Part shown: positions 7,584 to 16,656 of the stretch, in pieces
How the letters are laid out: each line of letters opens with the position of its first letter
Position numbering within the stretch: position 1 is the first letter of the stretch
DNA from: Planctomycetota bacterium
Lineage (GTDB): Bacteria > Planctomycetota > Phycisphaerae > Sedimentisphaerales > Anaerobacaceae
Assembly: GCA_020351025.1 (NCBI GenBank)
Contig: CP070728.1
Coordinates: 1 to 38,031 of the forward strand
Direction of reading: 5' to 3'
Length of the DNA stretch: 38,031 nt
Program-made: the position numbers and the translations under genes
Notes under the pieces: model-generated
Told to the model about the DNA's origin: nothing
Database searches by the model: none
The model's input: only the letters and a program-made list of their open reading frames with translations

Positions 7584-8153
7584 ATGCAAGATACGAGAGA
7601 CGAATTTTTTGAAGAGGTAATTGTCGCCGGTTTTGGCGGCCAGGGAACTATGCTGGCCGGCAAACTGCTGGCCCATACGGCTATGAAGGCCGGCAGAGAG
7701 GTAACTTATATGCCTTCCTACGGTGCCGAGGTTCGAGGCGGCACCGCCAACTGTATGGTTATTATCGCAGATGAAAAAATCGCCTCACCCGTCGTCAGTA
7801 AACCCAATTCTGCGATTGTAATGAACAAGGCCTCCCTAACCAAGTTCGCTCCGCGTGTTAAAAAAGGTGGCCTGCTGATAATGAACAGCTCTTTGATAGA
7901 TGAAAAACCCCGGCTGGATGAATCAATCGACGTATTACAAGTACCTGCCAACGATATTGCCGTTGAATTGGGTAACCAAAAAGCTGCAAATATGGTGGCA
8001 CTTGGTGCATATCTACAAAAAAGAGGATTATTCAGTCCTGATGCCGCTGCCGAAAGCCTGCCCGACGTCCTTGCCAGGCGGTATCACAATACATTGCCAA
8101 TCAACACTGAAGCTCTAAAACGCGGCGCCGAATTCGCGAAAAATAACGGATAA
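7584..8153 (+). CDS. korC: 2-oxoacid:ferredoxin oxidoreductase, gamma subunit
   Basis: Gamma subunit completing the KorDABC complex. It shows the characteristic GFGGQGTMLAGKLLA near the N-terminus and MPSYGAEVRGGTANCMVII shortly after, then a Rossmann-like core ending near NTEALKRGAEF. It closes the four-gene operon. I placed the start at ATG 7584, 13 nt after korB; an in-frame GTG at 7560, overlapping korB by 11 nt, would add eight residues. Neither start has a strong ribosome-binding site. Confidence 0.88.
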   Translation: MQDTRDEFFEEVIVAGFGGQGTMLAGKLLAHTAMKAGREVTYMPSYGAEVRGGTANCMVIIADEKIASPVVSKPNSAIVMNKASLTKFAPRVKKGGLLIMNSSLIDEKPRLDESIDVLQVPANDIAVELGNQKAANMVALGAYLQKRGLFSPDAAAESLPDVLARRYHNTLPINTEALKRGAEFAKNNG

Positions 8154-8173
8154 AAAGCCATAAATCCCACACT

Positions 8174-8659
8174 ATGAGAAGCAAAAGCATACGAAGAAAT
8201 ATCCTCAAAACAATTTCCACCAAACGCAAACGCCCCTTCACTTTACATATGGCGCCAATGATAGATATGCTCTTTTTACTGCTTATATTCTTCCTTGTAG
8301 CAGCAAAGTTCAGACCTAAGGAAGACTACCTGCCGCTGCAGCTATCCGCTGCACAGGCATCGCAGCACAGAATCGGAAAACCTGAACCCTTAACAATACA
8401 AATCCGCCCAACACAGACCGGCTGTGAGGTTCAAATAGGTCAGTTCCACACCGTCCAAATAAACGATGGAAGCACCGAACAGGATTTAGCTGTATTGACT
8501 GAAAAAATCAGAGACTGTATGTCCGCCCAGAAAAGGTTCGCAACCGACCCTGTGGAAATCATTTGTGATGCCAGTGTAAAATGGGAGCACCTGGCAAGAA
8601 TATACAATATGCTTTACGGGGCCGGCCTGACCGACATCACATTCCAGATGACGGAGTAA
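8174..8659 (+). CDS. ExbD/TolR-type biopolymer transport protein without adjacent ExbB
   Basis: 161 residues with a basic N-terminus, a single membrane segment (PMIDMLFLLLIFFLVAAKF) and a periplasmic C-terminal domain. Asp31 in the membrane segment is the proton-path aspartate of ExbD/TolR. ExbD works with the ExbB/TolQ proton channel to energise outer-membrane processes. No exbB lies beside this copy; the only exbB in the window (15763-16599) already has its own exbD. It begins 20 nt after korC and is followed 5 nt later by an exported helical-repeat protein, so those two are likely co-expressed. It could borrow the distant ExbB. Confidence 0.85.
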   Translation: MRSKSIRRNILKTISTKRKRPFTLHMAPMIDMLFLLLIFFLVAAKFRPKEDYLPLQLSAAQASQHRIGKPEPLTIQIRPTQTGCEVQIGQFHTVQINDGSTEQDLAVLTEKIRDCMSAQKRFATDPVEIICDASVKWEHLARIYNMLYGAGLTDITFQMTE

Positions 8660-8667
8660 CCCAAGTG
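8653..8667 (+). promoter_or_regulatory. Ribosome-binding site fixing the start of the exported helical-repeat gene
   Basis: GGAG at 8653-8656 lies 8 nt before GTG 8665. The resulting protein begins directly with a signal peptide. The frame is open further upstream, but any earlier start would add 28 unlike residues overlapping exbD. Confidence 0.6.
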
Positions 8668-10956
8668 GCCGTCTCAAACAAACCCACCTCTAAAATCGCA
8701 GCCATTCTGTGCACCGTTGCTTCCTTTTTAGTTACAGCTGCAGGTTCAAACAATACACTTCCGACAGCACAGGATGTTAACCACCTGGCCGAGAGGGCAA
8801 GGCTGACCACCGACACCTTTATGCAGGAAAGCTTTGAGCTGCGCATGAAATTCGAATACTACGGCAAATTTCTCACCGAAAAAGACCAAAACAATCTTCA
8901 TCAGTTCGCAAAAAAAACAGGCAACGATTTGCAGGCAATCGCAGAAAAACAACAGGAGCTGAAAAAACAAATCGAAGATTATCAAGGCAGCGATTGGGAT
9001 GACAGATTCGGCTCAACTGGCCTGTGGAGAAAACTGTCCGGAAATATCTATGCAACGGAATTAGCCAAGTGCGAAATTGATTACTACTTTGGTCTGACCG
9101 TTGATTGGTCACCGCTTAACAAAACGCTGGAAGAGTTAAGAGAGCGAATAATTTCACTGGATACAGCCCACAGCTCGCCTAACTCACAGCTTCTAAAAGC
9201 TAAAATCCTCGCCCTTGCCAGGATTGACTCGGCCTGGAATGTATTGGCAACAGACATAATAAATTCACTTATCGCCAGGCCCGATGTCCCCGAGACAATC
9301 TATTTTCGAGCAGCGATAGAAAAGCTCAAATTAGCTCATCTTAAAACGCCGGAATCCTTAAACTCACTGGTTCAAAAACTTGCCCAAAGCAGCTGCTCCG
9401 ATGATTTTGAGCTTGTTTTGTCGCTGGCATTGCTGCAGCGGCGATATGACCCTGGCGGCTTTGAGAAAACCATCAACCTTTTTCCTCAAACAAAACATTT
9501 TCTCGGCTCACTCTTTTTGTCGGATTTATCCCGCCGAATCGAAGATGGGCGATTAACAGAGCAAACAATACAGCAAGTTAGTGTTTTTGAAGCAGAGCTT
9601 GCCGCACAGGCCGCCTGGAACAAAGAAACCAAAAACTATAAAACGCTCCTGAAAAAACTGGCAGGACAGGAAAAATTTCAAACACCTTTAATACTCTACG
9701 TCACAGCTATAGCATTAGCAGAATCTTCACCAGCCAATGCAGTTGAACTTCTCATTAAGGCAAGCAAACTACAAAACCTACAAAAAAGCAAAAAGCTTGA
9801 TATCAAGGCCTACAAAATCGCCGAACAATCAGCGCAGCTTGCATACAACTTACTTTTGCAAAAAGAAAACAACTGTCAGCTAATCCTTGAAGCCTTTGAG
9901 AATTATCTTCTCATCGCAGGCAAAAGAATCGATGAAGAGCTCGAGTATCTTTACAGTATTATCTTGAATGACTGTGGCCAAACTGCAAAAAGCAAAGAAC
10001 TGCTGGAAAAGATAGCTAATCGCCCTAACGGTTACCGGCGCAATAGAACAAAGCTTGACCTTATCCTGCAGCAGATACAACAGAATAAAGCAGTTCCTGA
10101 CAAAACATCCCTGTTCACGGAATTAAGCAACTTAATCGCGGCATGTTCAAAGCAAGAACAGCAAATAAAAGAAGAAGCAACCGCTATATATTGCCAATTG
10201 CTTCTCGAATCTAAAGATAAAGAATCTGCCCAAGAAATTTTAAACATCCTCACCGACGTCAATACACAAGCCAATCCAGGCTTGAACATTTTCAAAGCGA
10301 AGGCGCTGCAGCGATTGGGCAGATTGGATGAATCAGCTGATTGCCTCGTAGAAACCATTGAGCTTAACGCCTGTGATTACAAAGATGAACCAATGGCCTT
10401 ACTGTCAGAAATCGTCGACAAGATTGATAGTTTAGAAGTCCAGGTAAACAACTTTCCTAAGATGATGCAGGATTGCAAGCAATTGGCTCAATCCTGCCAC
10501 GATTGCCTCAATGGCCAGGAGCAACGGCAAGCAGGCTTATTCCTTGCTGAGGTATCTGTCTTTGCAGCAGCCAAAAAACAGGAAAAATTATCAGCAGTTG
10601 TTCAACTACTTGATACTTTAGCTAAAGATGCAAGTGATAACGATATTGATTTACTTCGCTGTAGGGCCAGACTGTTAACCAAACAGGGCAAATTCGACAA
10701 GGCAGGCCGACTGTGGTCGCAGATTTGCGAAATACGAAAGAACGAACTAACCGAAGCCAACCAGAGAAGCGCCAAATGGTGGCGTGCAAAGTTCTATGAG
10801 CTTTACTGCTTCTCTAAACTGCCACAGACACAAAAAGAGGAAGTTTTACACACAATCGAAGTCCTCGAAAACAGCTTCACAAATATCCCCCTTTTGTGGG
10901 CGGAAAAATTAAACTTGCTAAAAGAAGTCCAACTTCATAACAATCTAAGCTTGTAA
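8665..10956 (+). CDS. Exported helical-repeat (TPR-like) protein, function unknown
   Basis: 763 residues. The first ~28 form a signal peptide (basic start, IAAILCTVASFLVTAAG). The rest is almost wholly alpha-helical and rich in Leu, Ala, Lys, Glu and Gln. Residues about 30-120 look like a coiled coil. Later there are repeat-like helix pairs, for example KALQRLGRLDESADCLVETIEL and RCRARLLTKQGKFDKAGRLWSQI, which resemble tetratricopeptide repeats. No enzyme motif is visible. It follows an ExbD-type gene by 5 nt, suggesting a periplasmic scaffold working with it. I do not recognise a named family and assign no function. Confidence 0.75.
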   Translation: MAVSNKPTSKIAAILCTVASFLVTAAGSNNTLPTAQDVNHLAERARLTTDTFMQESFELRMKFEYYGKFLTEKDQNNLHQFAKKTGNDLQAIAEKQQELKKQIEDYQGSDWDDRFGSTGLWRKLSGNIYATELAKCEIDYYFGLTVDWSPLNKTLEELRERIISLDTAHSSPNSQLLKAKILALARIDSAWNVLATDIINSLIARPDVPETIYFRAAIEKLKLAHLKTPESLNSLVQKLAQSSCSDDFELVLSLALLQRRYDPGGFEKTINLFPQTKHFLGSLFLSDLSRRIEDGRLTEQTIQQVSVFEAELAAQAAWNKETKNYKTLLKKLAGQEKFQTPLILYVTAIALAESSPANAVELLIKASKLQNLQKSKKLDIKAYKIAEQSAQLAYNLLLQKENNCQLILEAFENYLLIAGKRIDEELEYLYSIILNDCGQTAKSKELLEKIANRPNGYRRNRTKLDLILQQIQQNKAVPDKTSLFTELSNLIAACSKQEQQIKEEATAIYCQLLLESKDKESAQEILNILTDVNTQANPGLNIFKAKALQRLGRLDESADCLVETIELNACDYKDEPMALLSEIVDKIDSLEVQVNNFPKMMQDCKQLAQSCHDCLNGQEQRQAGLFLAEVSVFAAAKKQEKLSAVVQLLDTLAKDASDNDIDLLRCRARLLTKQGKFDKAGRLWSQICEIRKNELTEANQRSAKWWRAKFYELYCFSKLPQTQKEEVLHTIEVLENSFTNIPLLWAEKLNLLKEVQLHNNLSL

Positions 10957-10999
10957 CGTTTTAGAGAAATGATTTTCTTGAAAATCAAGGAGTAAAACG

Positions 11000-13870
11000 A
11001 TGGACAGGATTAACAAAAAGATTGTGACAGCCATAAGCACAATAATATTGATTGCGATTGTCTCAACGCCAGCCACAGCAAACCAGCAAGATGTCATTTC
11101 TCTTGCCGGGCAATGGGGCTTCAATCTGGACAACAAAGCCGTCGGCGAAAAAGAAAATTGGTTTGATGCCGATTTGACCCAAAGCATCACCCTCCCTGGC
11201 TCAACCGCAGAGAATGGTTTTGGTGATGATATATCTGTCGATACGGAATGGACAGGTACCGTCGTCGACAAATCCTGGTACACTGAAGAAAAGTATGAAA
11301 AATACAGACAACCAGGCTCCATCAAGCTCCCATTCTGGCTTACCCCGCTCAAACATTATGTCGGACCTGCCTGGTATCAAAAAATCATCGAAATCCCCAA
11401 CAACTGGCGCGATAAAAGAATCGTTCTTTTTCTCGAACGCGCACATTGGGAAACGAAAGTCTGGATAGACGGCAAAGAAAAAGGCTCTCAGAACAGCCTG
11501 GCTGCACCACACCAGTACGACCTCGGCTCGCTGGCACCGGGCAACCACCGTCTGGCAATACGCATTGACAACACCGTAAAAATCGATATCGGTATCGACT
11601 CCCATAGTATCTCCGACCAAACTCAGACCAACTGGAACGGCATCATAGGTAAAATCGAGCTGCGAGCCACCGACCCTGTATGGATTGAAGAGGTACAAGT
11701 CTACCCCAACGTGCAAAACAAAACTGCAAAAGTGCATATCACCATCGCAAACAACACAACAAAAACGGCCGATGGCACACTTACACTCCAGGCTAAAACC
11801 TCCCACTCCGAAAGGCAGCACAGACCAGCTCCAGAAACCATAGACTTTACTGCCTCGAAACCTCAGACGAAAATCGAAATAGAATACCCTATGACAGACG
11901 ACCTGCTATTGTGGGATGAATTTTCACCGAATGTCTACCAGATGACTGCCACAATAACTACCGCTGAATATTCCGACACCAAGGCCGTCGATTTTGGTAT
12001 GCGTCAATTTGCTGCAAGCGGCACACAGTTTACCATCAACGGTCGAAAGACCTTTCTTCGAGGCACTCTGGAATGCTGCATTTTTCCCCTTACCGGATAC
12101 CCCGATATGACTGTGACCGGCTGGCTCAGGATTTTCCGTATTGCAAAATCGCACGGCCTTAACCATATGCGTTTCCATTCCTGGTGTCCGCCCGAAGCAG
12201 CCTTTACAGCTGCCGACCAGATGGGATTCATGCTTCACGTCGAGTGCGGCTCCTGGGGACACTCCTTAGGCGACGGCAAAAGCGTTGACCGGTTCATCTA
12301 TGATGAAAGCGACCGTATCCTGAAGACATACGGCAATCATCCCTCATTCTGTCTGCTCGCCTACGGAAATGAACCGGGAGGTGAAAACCACATAAAATAT
12401 CTCACCTCCCTGGTAAAGCACTGGCAGGCAAAAGAAGACCCTCGACGACTATACACAACTGCCGCAGGCTGGGCTACTATATCCCAGAACCAGTATCAAG
12501 TCATTCCCGGTCCTCGCTGTCAATACTGGCAGGCCAACCTTACAGGCCGATTGAACGCCAATCCCCCCGAAACCGTTACCGACTACAGAGACTTTGTCAC
12601 CAAATACTCCGTACCCATTGTAAGTCATGAAATCGGCCAGTGGTGCGTTTACCCAAACTTCGATGAGATTAAAAAATACACCGGCGTAACACGCGCATAC
12701 AATTTTGAAATCTTCCGCGATGACCTCAAAGAAAACCATATGCTCGACCAGGCAAAGGATTTCCTTAGGGCCTCCGGTAAATTCCAGGCCCACCTATACA
12801 AGGAAGAGATAGAGTCCGCCCTGCGAACACCTGGCTTCGGCGGCTTTCAACTTTTGGACCTTCACGATTTCTCAGGTCAGGGCACCGCACTTATCGGCGT
12901 CCTCGACGCCTTTTGGGATGAAAAAGGATATATCAAACCACAGCAGTATCGTCGATTCTGCAGCCAAACCGTCCCCCTTGCCCGAATGGAAAAACGAGTA
13001 TGGACCTCTGACGAAACATTCAACGCAAACGTGGAAATTTCACACTTCGGACCTGCGCCTATTGAAAAGGCAATAACACTCTGGTCAATCACCGATGCCA
13101 AAGGTTGCAAAATCGCATCAGGCCAACTGCCTGCCAAAACCATTCCCCTCGGCAACGCTACCCCGCTCGGAGAGATTGAGCTGCCCCTCTCAAATATCAC
13201 CAATGCTCAAAAGCTCCTCCTTGCCGTTTCAATCAAAGGAACTGATTTCTCAAACGACTGGGACTTCTGGCTATATCCGGATGATATAGATATTACCATC
13301 CCTAAAGATATTCTAATTGCTGATAAATTAAACAGGAAAGTCCGGAAGAAACTTAAAAAAGGCGGCAAAGTTATGTTAATACCCGCCCCCGATACCGTCA
13401 GCCCAGATAAGTATGGCAAAGTCCCACCCGGCTTTACAACAATCTTTTGGAATACTCAATTTACAGCAAGACAAGAACCTCACACCCTGGGAATTCTCTG
13501 TAATCCGGAACATCCCGCCCTCGCAGAATTCCCCACAGAATTCCACAGCAACTGGCAATGGTGGTACCTTGTAACAAAATCCCAGATTATGATATTAAAT
13601 AATCTCCCCATTGAACTTCGGCCCATTGTCCAGGTCATAGACGACTGGAACACAAATCGCAAATTAGGTCTTATCTTCGAAGCCAAAGTAGCTAAAGGCA
13701 AACTCCTCGTCTGCAGCATCGACCTCCAAGGCAATCTTGACAAATGCCCCGTCGCACGACAGATGCTACACAGCCTCCTGGCATATATGCAAAGCGACTA
13801 CTTTGACCCGAAGCTACAGTCTGAGATAACTGAGATTGAGAAGTTGTTAACCACCCAACCCAATCATTAG
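11000..13870 (+). CDS. Exported glycoside hydrolase family 2 (beta-galactosidase-like)
   Basis: 956 residues with a signal peptide (about 1-27). A jelly-roll sugar-binding domain follows (LPGSTAENGFGDD, then WYQKIIEIPNNW and RIVLFLERAHWETKVWIDG), then an immunoglobulin-like sandwich, and a TIM barrel from about residue 345 (FTINGRKTFLRG, HGLNHMRFHSWCPPEAAFTAADQMG). The likely acid/base is Glu458 in YGNEPGG and the likely nucleophile Glu544 in VSHEIGQW. It should cleave beta-linked sugars from a polysaccharide outside the cytoplasm; the exact sugar cannot be read. AAGGAG at 10987-10992 sits 7 nt before the ATG. It lies 43 nt after the helical-repeat gene. No transporter or sulfatase genes accompany it. 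Confidence 0.85.
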   Translation: MDRINKKIVTAISTIILIAIVSTPATANQQDVISLAGQWGFNLDNKAVGEKENWFDADLTQSITLPGSTAENGFGDDISVDTEWTGTVVDKSWYTEEKYEKYRQPGSIKLPFWLTPLKHYVGPAWYQKIIEIPNNWRDKRIVLFLERAHWETKVWIDGKEKGSQNSLAAPHQYDLGSLAPGNHRLAIRIDNTVKIDIGIDSHSISDQTQTNWNGIIGKIELRATDPVWIEEVQVYPNVQNKTAKVHITIANNTTKTADGTLTLQAKTSHSERQHRPAPETIDFTASKPQTKIEIEYPMTDDLLLWDEFSPNVYQMTATITTAEYSDTKAVDFGMRQFAASGTQFTINGRKTFLRGTLECCIFPLTGYPDMTVTGWLRIFRIAKSHGLNHMRFHSWCPPEAAFTAADQMGFMLHVECGSWGHSLGDGKSVDRFIYDESDRILKTYGNHPSFCLLAYGNEPGGENHIKYLTSLVKHWQAKEDPRRLYTTAAGWATISQNQYQVIPGPRCQYWQANLTGRLNANPPETVTDYRDFVTKYSVPIVSHEIGQWCVYPNFDEIKKYTGVTRAYNFEIFRDDLKENHMLDQAKDFLRASGKFQAHLYKEEIESALRTPGFGGFQLLDLHDFSGQGTALIGVLDAFWDEKGYIKPQQYRRFCSQTVPLARMEKRVWTSDETFNANVEISHFGPAPIEKAITLWSITDAKGCKIASGQLPAKTIPLGNATPLGEIELPLSNITNAQKLLLAVSIKGTDFSNDWDFWLYPDDIDITIPKDILIADKLNRKVRKKLKKGGKVMLIPAPDTVSPDKYGKVPPGFTTIFWNTQFTARQEPHTLGILCNPEHPALAEFPTEFHSNWQWWYLVTKSQIMILNNLPIELRPIVQVIDDWNTNRKLGLIFEAKVAKGKLLVCSIDLQGNLDKCPVARQMLHSLLAYMQSDYFDPKLQSEITEIEKLLTTQPNH

Positions 13871-13884
13871 CCTAGGTAAATAGC

Positions 13885-13913
13885 TTGCCTGAGCAGCCTG
13901 TAACAGTTAAAAT
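13885..13913 (+). promoter_or_regulatory. Sigma70-type promoter for clpX
   Basis: TTGCCT at 13885-13890, a 17-base spacer, TAAAAT at 13908-13913. It lies just after the glycoside hydrolase stop and gives clpX its own transcript start near 13920. GGAAGG sits 6 nt before ATG 13959. Confidence 0.55.
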
Positions 13914-13958
13914 GTGTAAAAATAAAAAAGGCATCAACATAATGATAGGAAGGTAACA

Positions 13959-15236
13959 ATGACCAAACAATCAAACGACAGAAAGAACAAAGCAATCTGT
14001 AGTTTCTGCGGCCGCTCAGCAGGCGGCACTGATACCTTCATAGAGGGCCCAAGCAACGTCTTTATCTGTCCGGAATGCATTGATTTGTGTCACAACATAA
14101 TCCAGCAAAGCCGCAAACAAATCGGCAAACTCGCAGTCAGCCTAAAAGAAATGCCAAAGCCCAGACAAATAAAGGAGTACCTCGACCAGTATGTTATCAG
14201 CCAGCAACACGCCAAGAAGTACCTCTCCGTCGCTGTGCACAACCATTATAAACGCCTTCTTCATACCGATAGCCAAGACAGCGACGTTGAAATCGACAAA
14301 TCCAATGTCCTTTTAATCGGGCCTACTGGTTCCGGAAAAACACTGCTTGCCCGCACCCTTGCCCGAATGTTGAAAGTGCCCTTCGCAATATGCGATGCTA
14401 CTACCGTTACCGAGGCAGGCTACGTCGGAGAAGATGTCGAAAACTTCCTCCTGCGACTGCTGCAGTCCGCAGATTATGATATAGAAGCCGCGCAACGAGG
14501 AATCGTCTATGTAGATGAAATCGACAAAATCGGCAAGACTTACCAGAATGTCTCCATTACTCGTGATGTCTCTGGCGAAGGGGTCCAGCAGGCATTGCTG
14601 AAAATGCTCGAAGGCACCACCGCCAATATCCCACCACAGGGAGGAAGAAAACATCCCGAGCAATCATACATACAACTCGACACCACACAAATCCTCTTTA
14701 TATGTGGCGGGACGTTTATCGGCCTGGAAAATATCGTTAAAAAACGCCTCGGCAAAAAAATGATCGGCTTCGACTCAGAACTCACAGGCAGAACTGACAA
14801 AAAAACCGAATACAGCGATATAATCCAGCAGGTTATACCCGAAGATATCATCGAGTATGGAATGATTCCTGAAATGGTTGGCAGACTCCCCGTAATTACA
14901 ACCCTTTCAGCTCTCGATGAAAGTGCTCTTATAGACATACTGACCAAGCCAAAAAACGCACTTATAAAGCAGTATCAAAAATTCTTCGAGATGGAAAACG
15001 CTGAGCTTGAATTTACAAACGATGCACTGCATGCTCTGGCAAAAAAAGCACTCGAACGAGACACCGGTGCCAGAGCACTGCGAGCAATTACTGAAGAGAT
15101 GATGGTCGATTTGATGTACCAGCTGCCTGAAGAACCAAAACCTGCAAAATACATAATCACCCCGGATATCGTTGAAGGAAAGACCGACCTCTCCTCCGCA
15201 AAACAACAAAAACAGGCAAAAAAAGAATCAGCTTAA
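13959..15236 (+). CDS. clpX: ATP-dependent Clp protease ATP-binding subunit ClpX
   Basis: AAA+ unfoldase that threads tagged proteins into ClpP. The 425 residues show the N-terminal zinc-binding domain (Cys14, Cys17, Cys37, Cys40), Walker A GPTGSGKT (121-128), the pore loop GYVG (154-157), Walker B VDEID (185-189), the RKH pore loop (230-232), an IGF loop (269-271) that docks on ClpP, and VGRLPVI in the sensor region. Everything needed for function is present. Its usual neighbour clpP is absent from this window, and it has its own promoter. The minus-strand exbD gene converges on it with 31 nt between the stops. Confidence 0.97.
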   Translation: MTKQSNDRKNKAICSFCGRSAGGTDTFIEGPSNVFICPECIDLCHNIIQQSRKQIGKLAVSLKEMPKPRQIKEYLDQYVISQQHAKKYLSVAVHNHYKRLLHTDSQDSDVEIDKSNVLLIGPTGSGKTLLARTLARMLKVPFAICDATTVTEAGYVGEDVENFLLRLLQSADYDIEAAQRGIVYVDEIDKIGKTYQNVSITRDVSGEGVQQALLKMLEGTTANIPPQGGRKHPEQSYIQLDTTQILFICGGTFIGLENIVKKRLGKKMIGFDSELTGRTDKKTEYSDIIQQVIPEDIIEYGMIPEMVGRLPVITTLSALDESALIDILTKPKNALIKQYQKFFEMENAELEFTNDALHALAKKALERDTGARALRAITEEMMVDLMYQLPEEPKPAKYIITPDIVEGKTDLSSAKQQKQAKKESA

Positions 15237-15267
15237 AACCTTTGCAACAATAATAGACTCTAAAAAG

Positions 15268-15744
15268 CTACTCAAAGCTTACACGTTTGTCTTTAAATGT
15301 AGCTAACTGGATATCCGTTGCGCTGCTTGCAGCAATACCAGCTAAGGCATACTGCGCCTCGGCAAAATATATTCCTTTGTCAATACGCAAAGTAACAACC
15401 CTTCGCTGAGGCGGCAAATCTTCCAGGCGAACATCTATCAACTCTGTGAGTTTATCAACCAAATCACTATAGTTTATGGCCGAAATTTTCTCCGAGCCAA
15501 CCGCAAAAGAGCTTCCACCTTCTGCCATCCTCATAACCGTAACAGTTGTTACCTGAGCCCTACGTTCCGGCTCACCTTGGGCAAACTCACAGCCATCAGG
15601 AACAGCCACCGGAAAATTCTCCGCCTCGATAAACTGACATACCACCAAAAAAAATATTATAAGCAGAAACACAATGTCGATAATCGGCGTTATATTAAAC
15701 GACGGCGTTCGGCTGCGGAATTTACCACCAATTCTAAAAAACAT
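15268..15744 (-). CDS. exbD: ExbD/TolR-type biopolymer transport protein
   Basis: 158 residues with one membrane segment (ITPIIDIVFLLIIFFLVVCQF) carrying the conserved Asp23, then a periplasmic domain. It starts 18 nt after the stop of exbB, forming a classical exbB-exbD pair. The pair couples proton flow to work at the outer membrane or cell wall. The gene immediately upstream of exbB encodes a protein with a TonB-like anchor, so the three probably make one complex. It is the last gene of the minus-strand run that begins with mgsA. Confidence 0.88.
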   Translation of the reverse strand: MFFRIGGKFRSRTPSFNITPIIDIVFLLIIFFLVVCQFIEAENFPVAVPDGCEFAQGEPERRAQVTTVTVMRMAEGGSSFAVGSEKISAINYSDLVDKLTELIDVRLEDLPPQRRVVTLRIDKGIYFAEAQYALAGIAASSATDIQLATFKDKRVSFE

Positions 15745-15762
15745 AGAACTTCTCGCTTAATA

Positions 15763-16599
15763 TCACCGCGTGCGAACAGAATCGCCAACCGCCCTTGCCG
15801 GCTTGGCCGGCAGCTCCTGAATTCGCTGTTTTTGTTCCCTGCCTTGGAACTCTTTTTGGTTTAAACTACACCTTATTTCAGGAACAATGTTCTCAGCTTC
15901 TGTTACTGCATCGCTTACCAGTGTTTCAATCCTGTTTCGAAACACACCATGCATCGCCACTGCCGGTATCGCAATAAACAGCCCCCAGAAGGTCGTTACC
16001 AGTGCAACCGAAATCCCATCAGCCAATTGTGCCGGCTGAGGCTGGCCACCGGCGGCAACAATCGCGTTGAAAAGTTTTATCATTCCGAAAACCGTCCCGA
16101 ACAACCCTACCATCGGCGAAATAGTGCCAATCAGACTAAGCCACTCAATCCTACGCATAAGTCCCCAGGCCTGCTCCTGTAATGATTCCTCAAGCGTGCT
16201 TCGCATCCTCAACCTATCGCCTCTGCACCCAGCGACAGCCTTGAGAACTGCGACACTGACTAAATCACCTTTATCGCCAATTTGCTCCTCCAGCCGCTCG
16301 GGACCAAATTGCTTTACCAGCTCAACAACTTCAGAGCCTATACCACAGGGCAAAAGCCTCTTGCGCCGAATGGTAAGGCTATGCTCCGTCGCAAAAAAAA
16401 CCATAACAACTGACATCGGCAGCAGCACAAACCAGACTATCGGCCCGCCCCCTATAACAAACTGCGTAAAAAATGTCTGACCCTGCATCGTCATCACAGG
16501 TCCTCCCGAATCTAAACGCATAGTCAAAATGATAACTCCCAGAACAGCAACCAATGCAACAACTAAAACAAAAGTTTTTAACCAAAAACTCTTAACCAT
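15763..16599 (-). CDS. exbB: ExbB/TolQ/MotA family proton channel
   Basis: 278 residues. There is an extra N-terminal membrane segment (about 7-27) ahead of the usual three: one near 48-70, then a cytoplasmic loop, then two at about 160-180 and 195-220. The family signature GTISPMVGLFGTVFGMIKLF and the pore segment LADGISVALVTTFWGLFIAIPAVAMHG are intact. It forms the proton-conducting pentamer that drives ExbD and TonB- or TolA-like partners. It is followed 18 nt later by exbD and preceded by the TonB-like/VWA gene. Confidence 0.9.
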   Translation of the reverse strand: MVKSFWLKTFVLVVALVAVLGVIILTMRLDSGGPVMTMQGQTFFTQFVIGGGPIVWFVLLPMSVVMVFFATEHSLTIRRKRLLPCGIGSEVVELVKQFGPERLEEQIGDKGDLVSVAVLKAVAGCRGDRLRMRSTLEESLQEQAWGLMRRIEWLSLIGTISPMVGLFGTVFGMIKLFNAIVAAGGQPQPAQLADGISVALVTTFWGLFIAIPAVAMHGVFRNRIETLVSDAVTEAENIVPEIRCSLNQKEFQGREQKQRIQELPAKPARAVGDSVRTR

Positions 16600-16656
16600 C
16601 CTCTTATCCTATAACCTGTAATTAGTACCACAAAAGATAATATATGAACTCCGAGT

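Noticed and set aside
8581-8664. 28-codon upstream extension of the exported helical-repeat gene
   Set aside because: It overlaps the exbD coding region and would bury the signal peptide; GGAG at 8653 supports GTG 8665.
10971-10986. GATTTTC/GAAAATC palindrome before the glycoside hydrolase gene as an operator or terminator
   Set aside because: AT-rich, with a two-base centre and no T run. It overlaps another weak stem, so it is not convincing.
15253-15285. AAGCT/AGCTT hairpin between clpX and exbD as a terminator
   Set aside because: The stem has only five pairs, lacks a T run, and overlaps the exbD coding end.
16067-16480. 137-codon + strand open frame inside exbB
   Set aside because: Antisense shadow; Ser/Pro/Thr-rich composition typical of reverse-frame reading.
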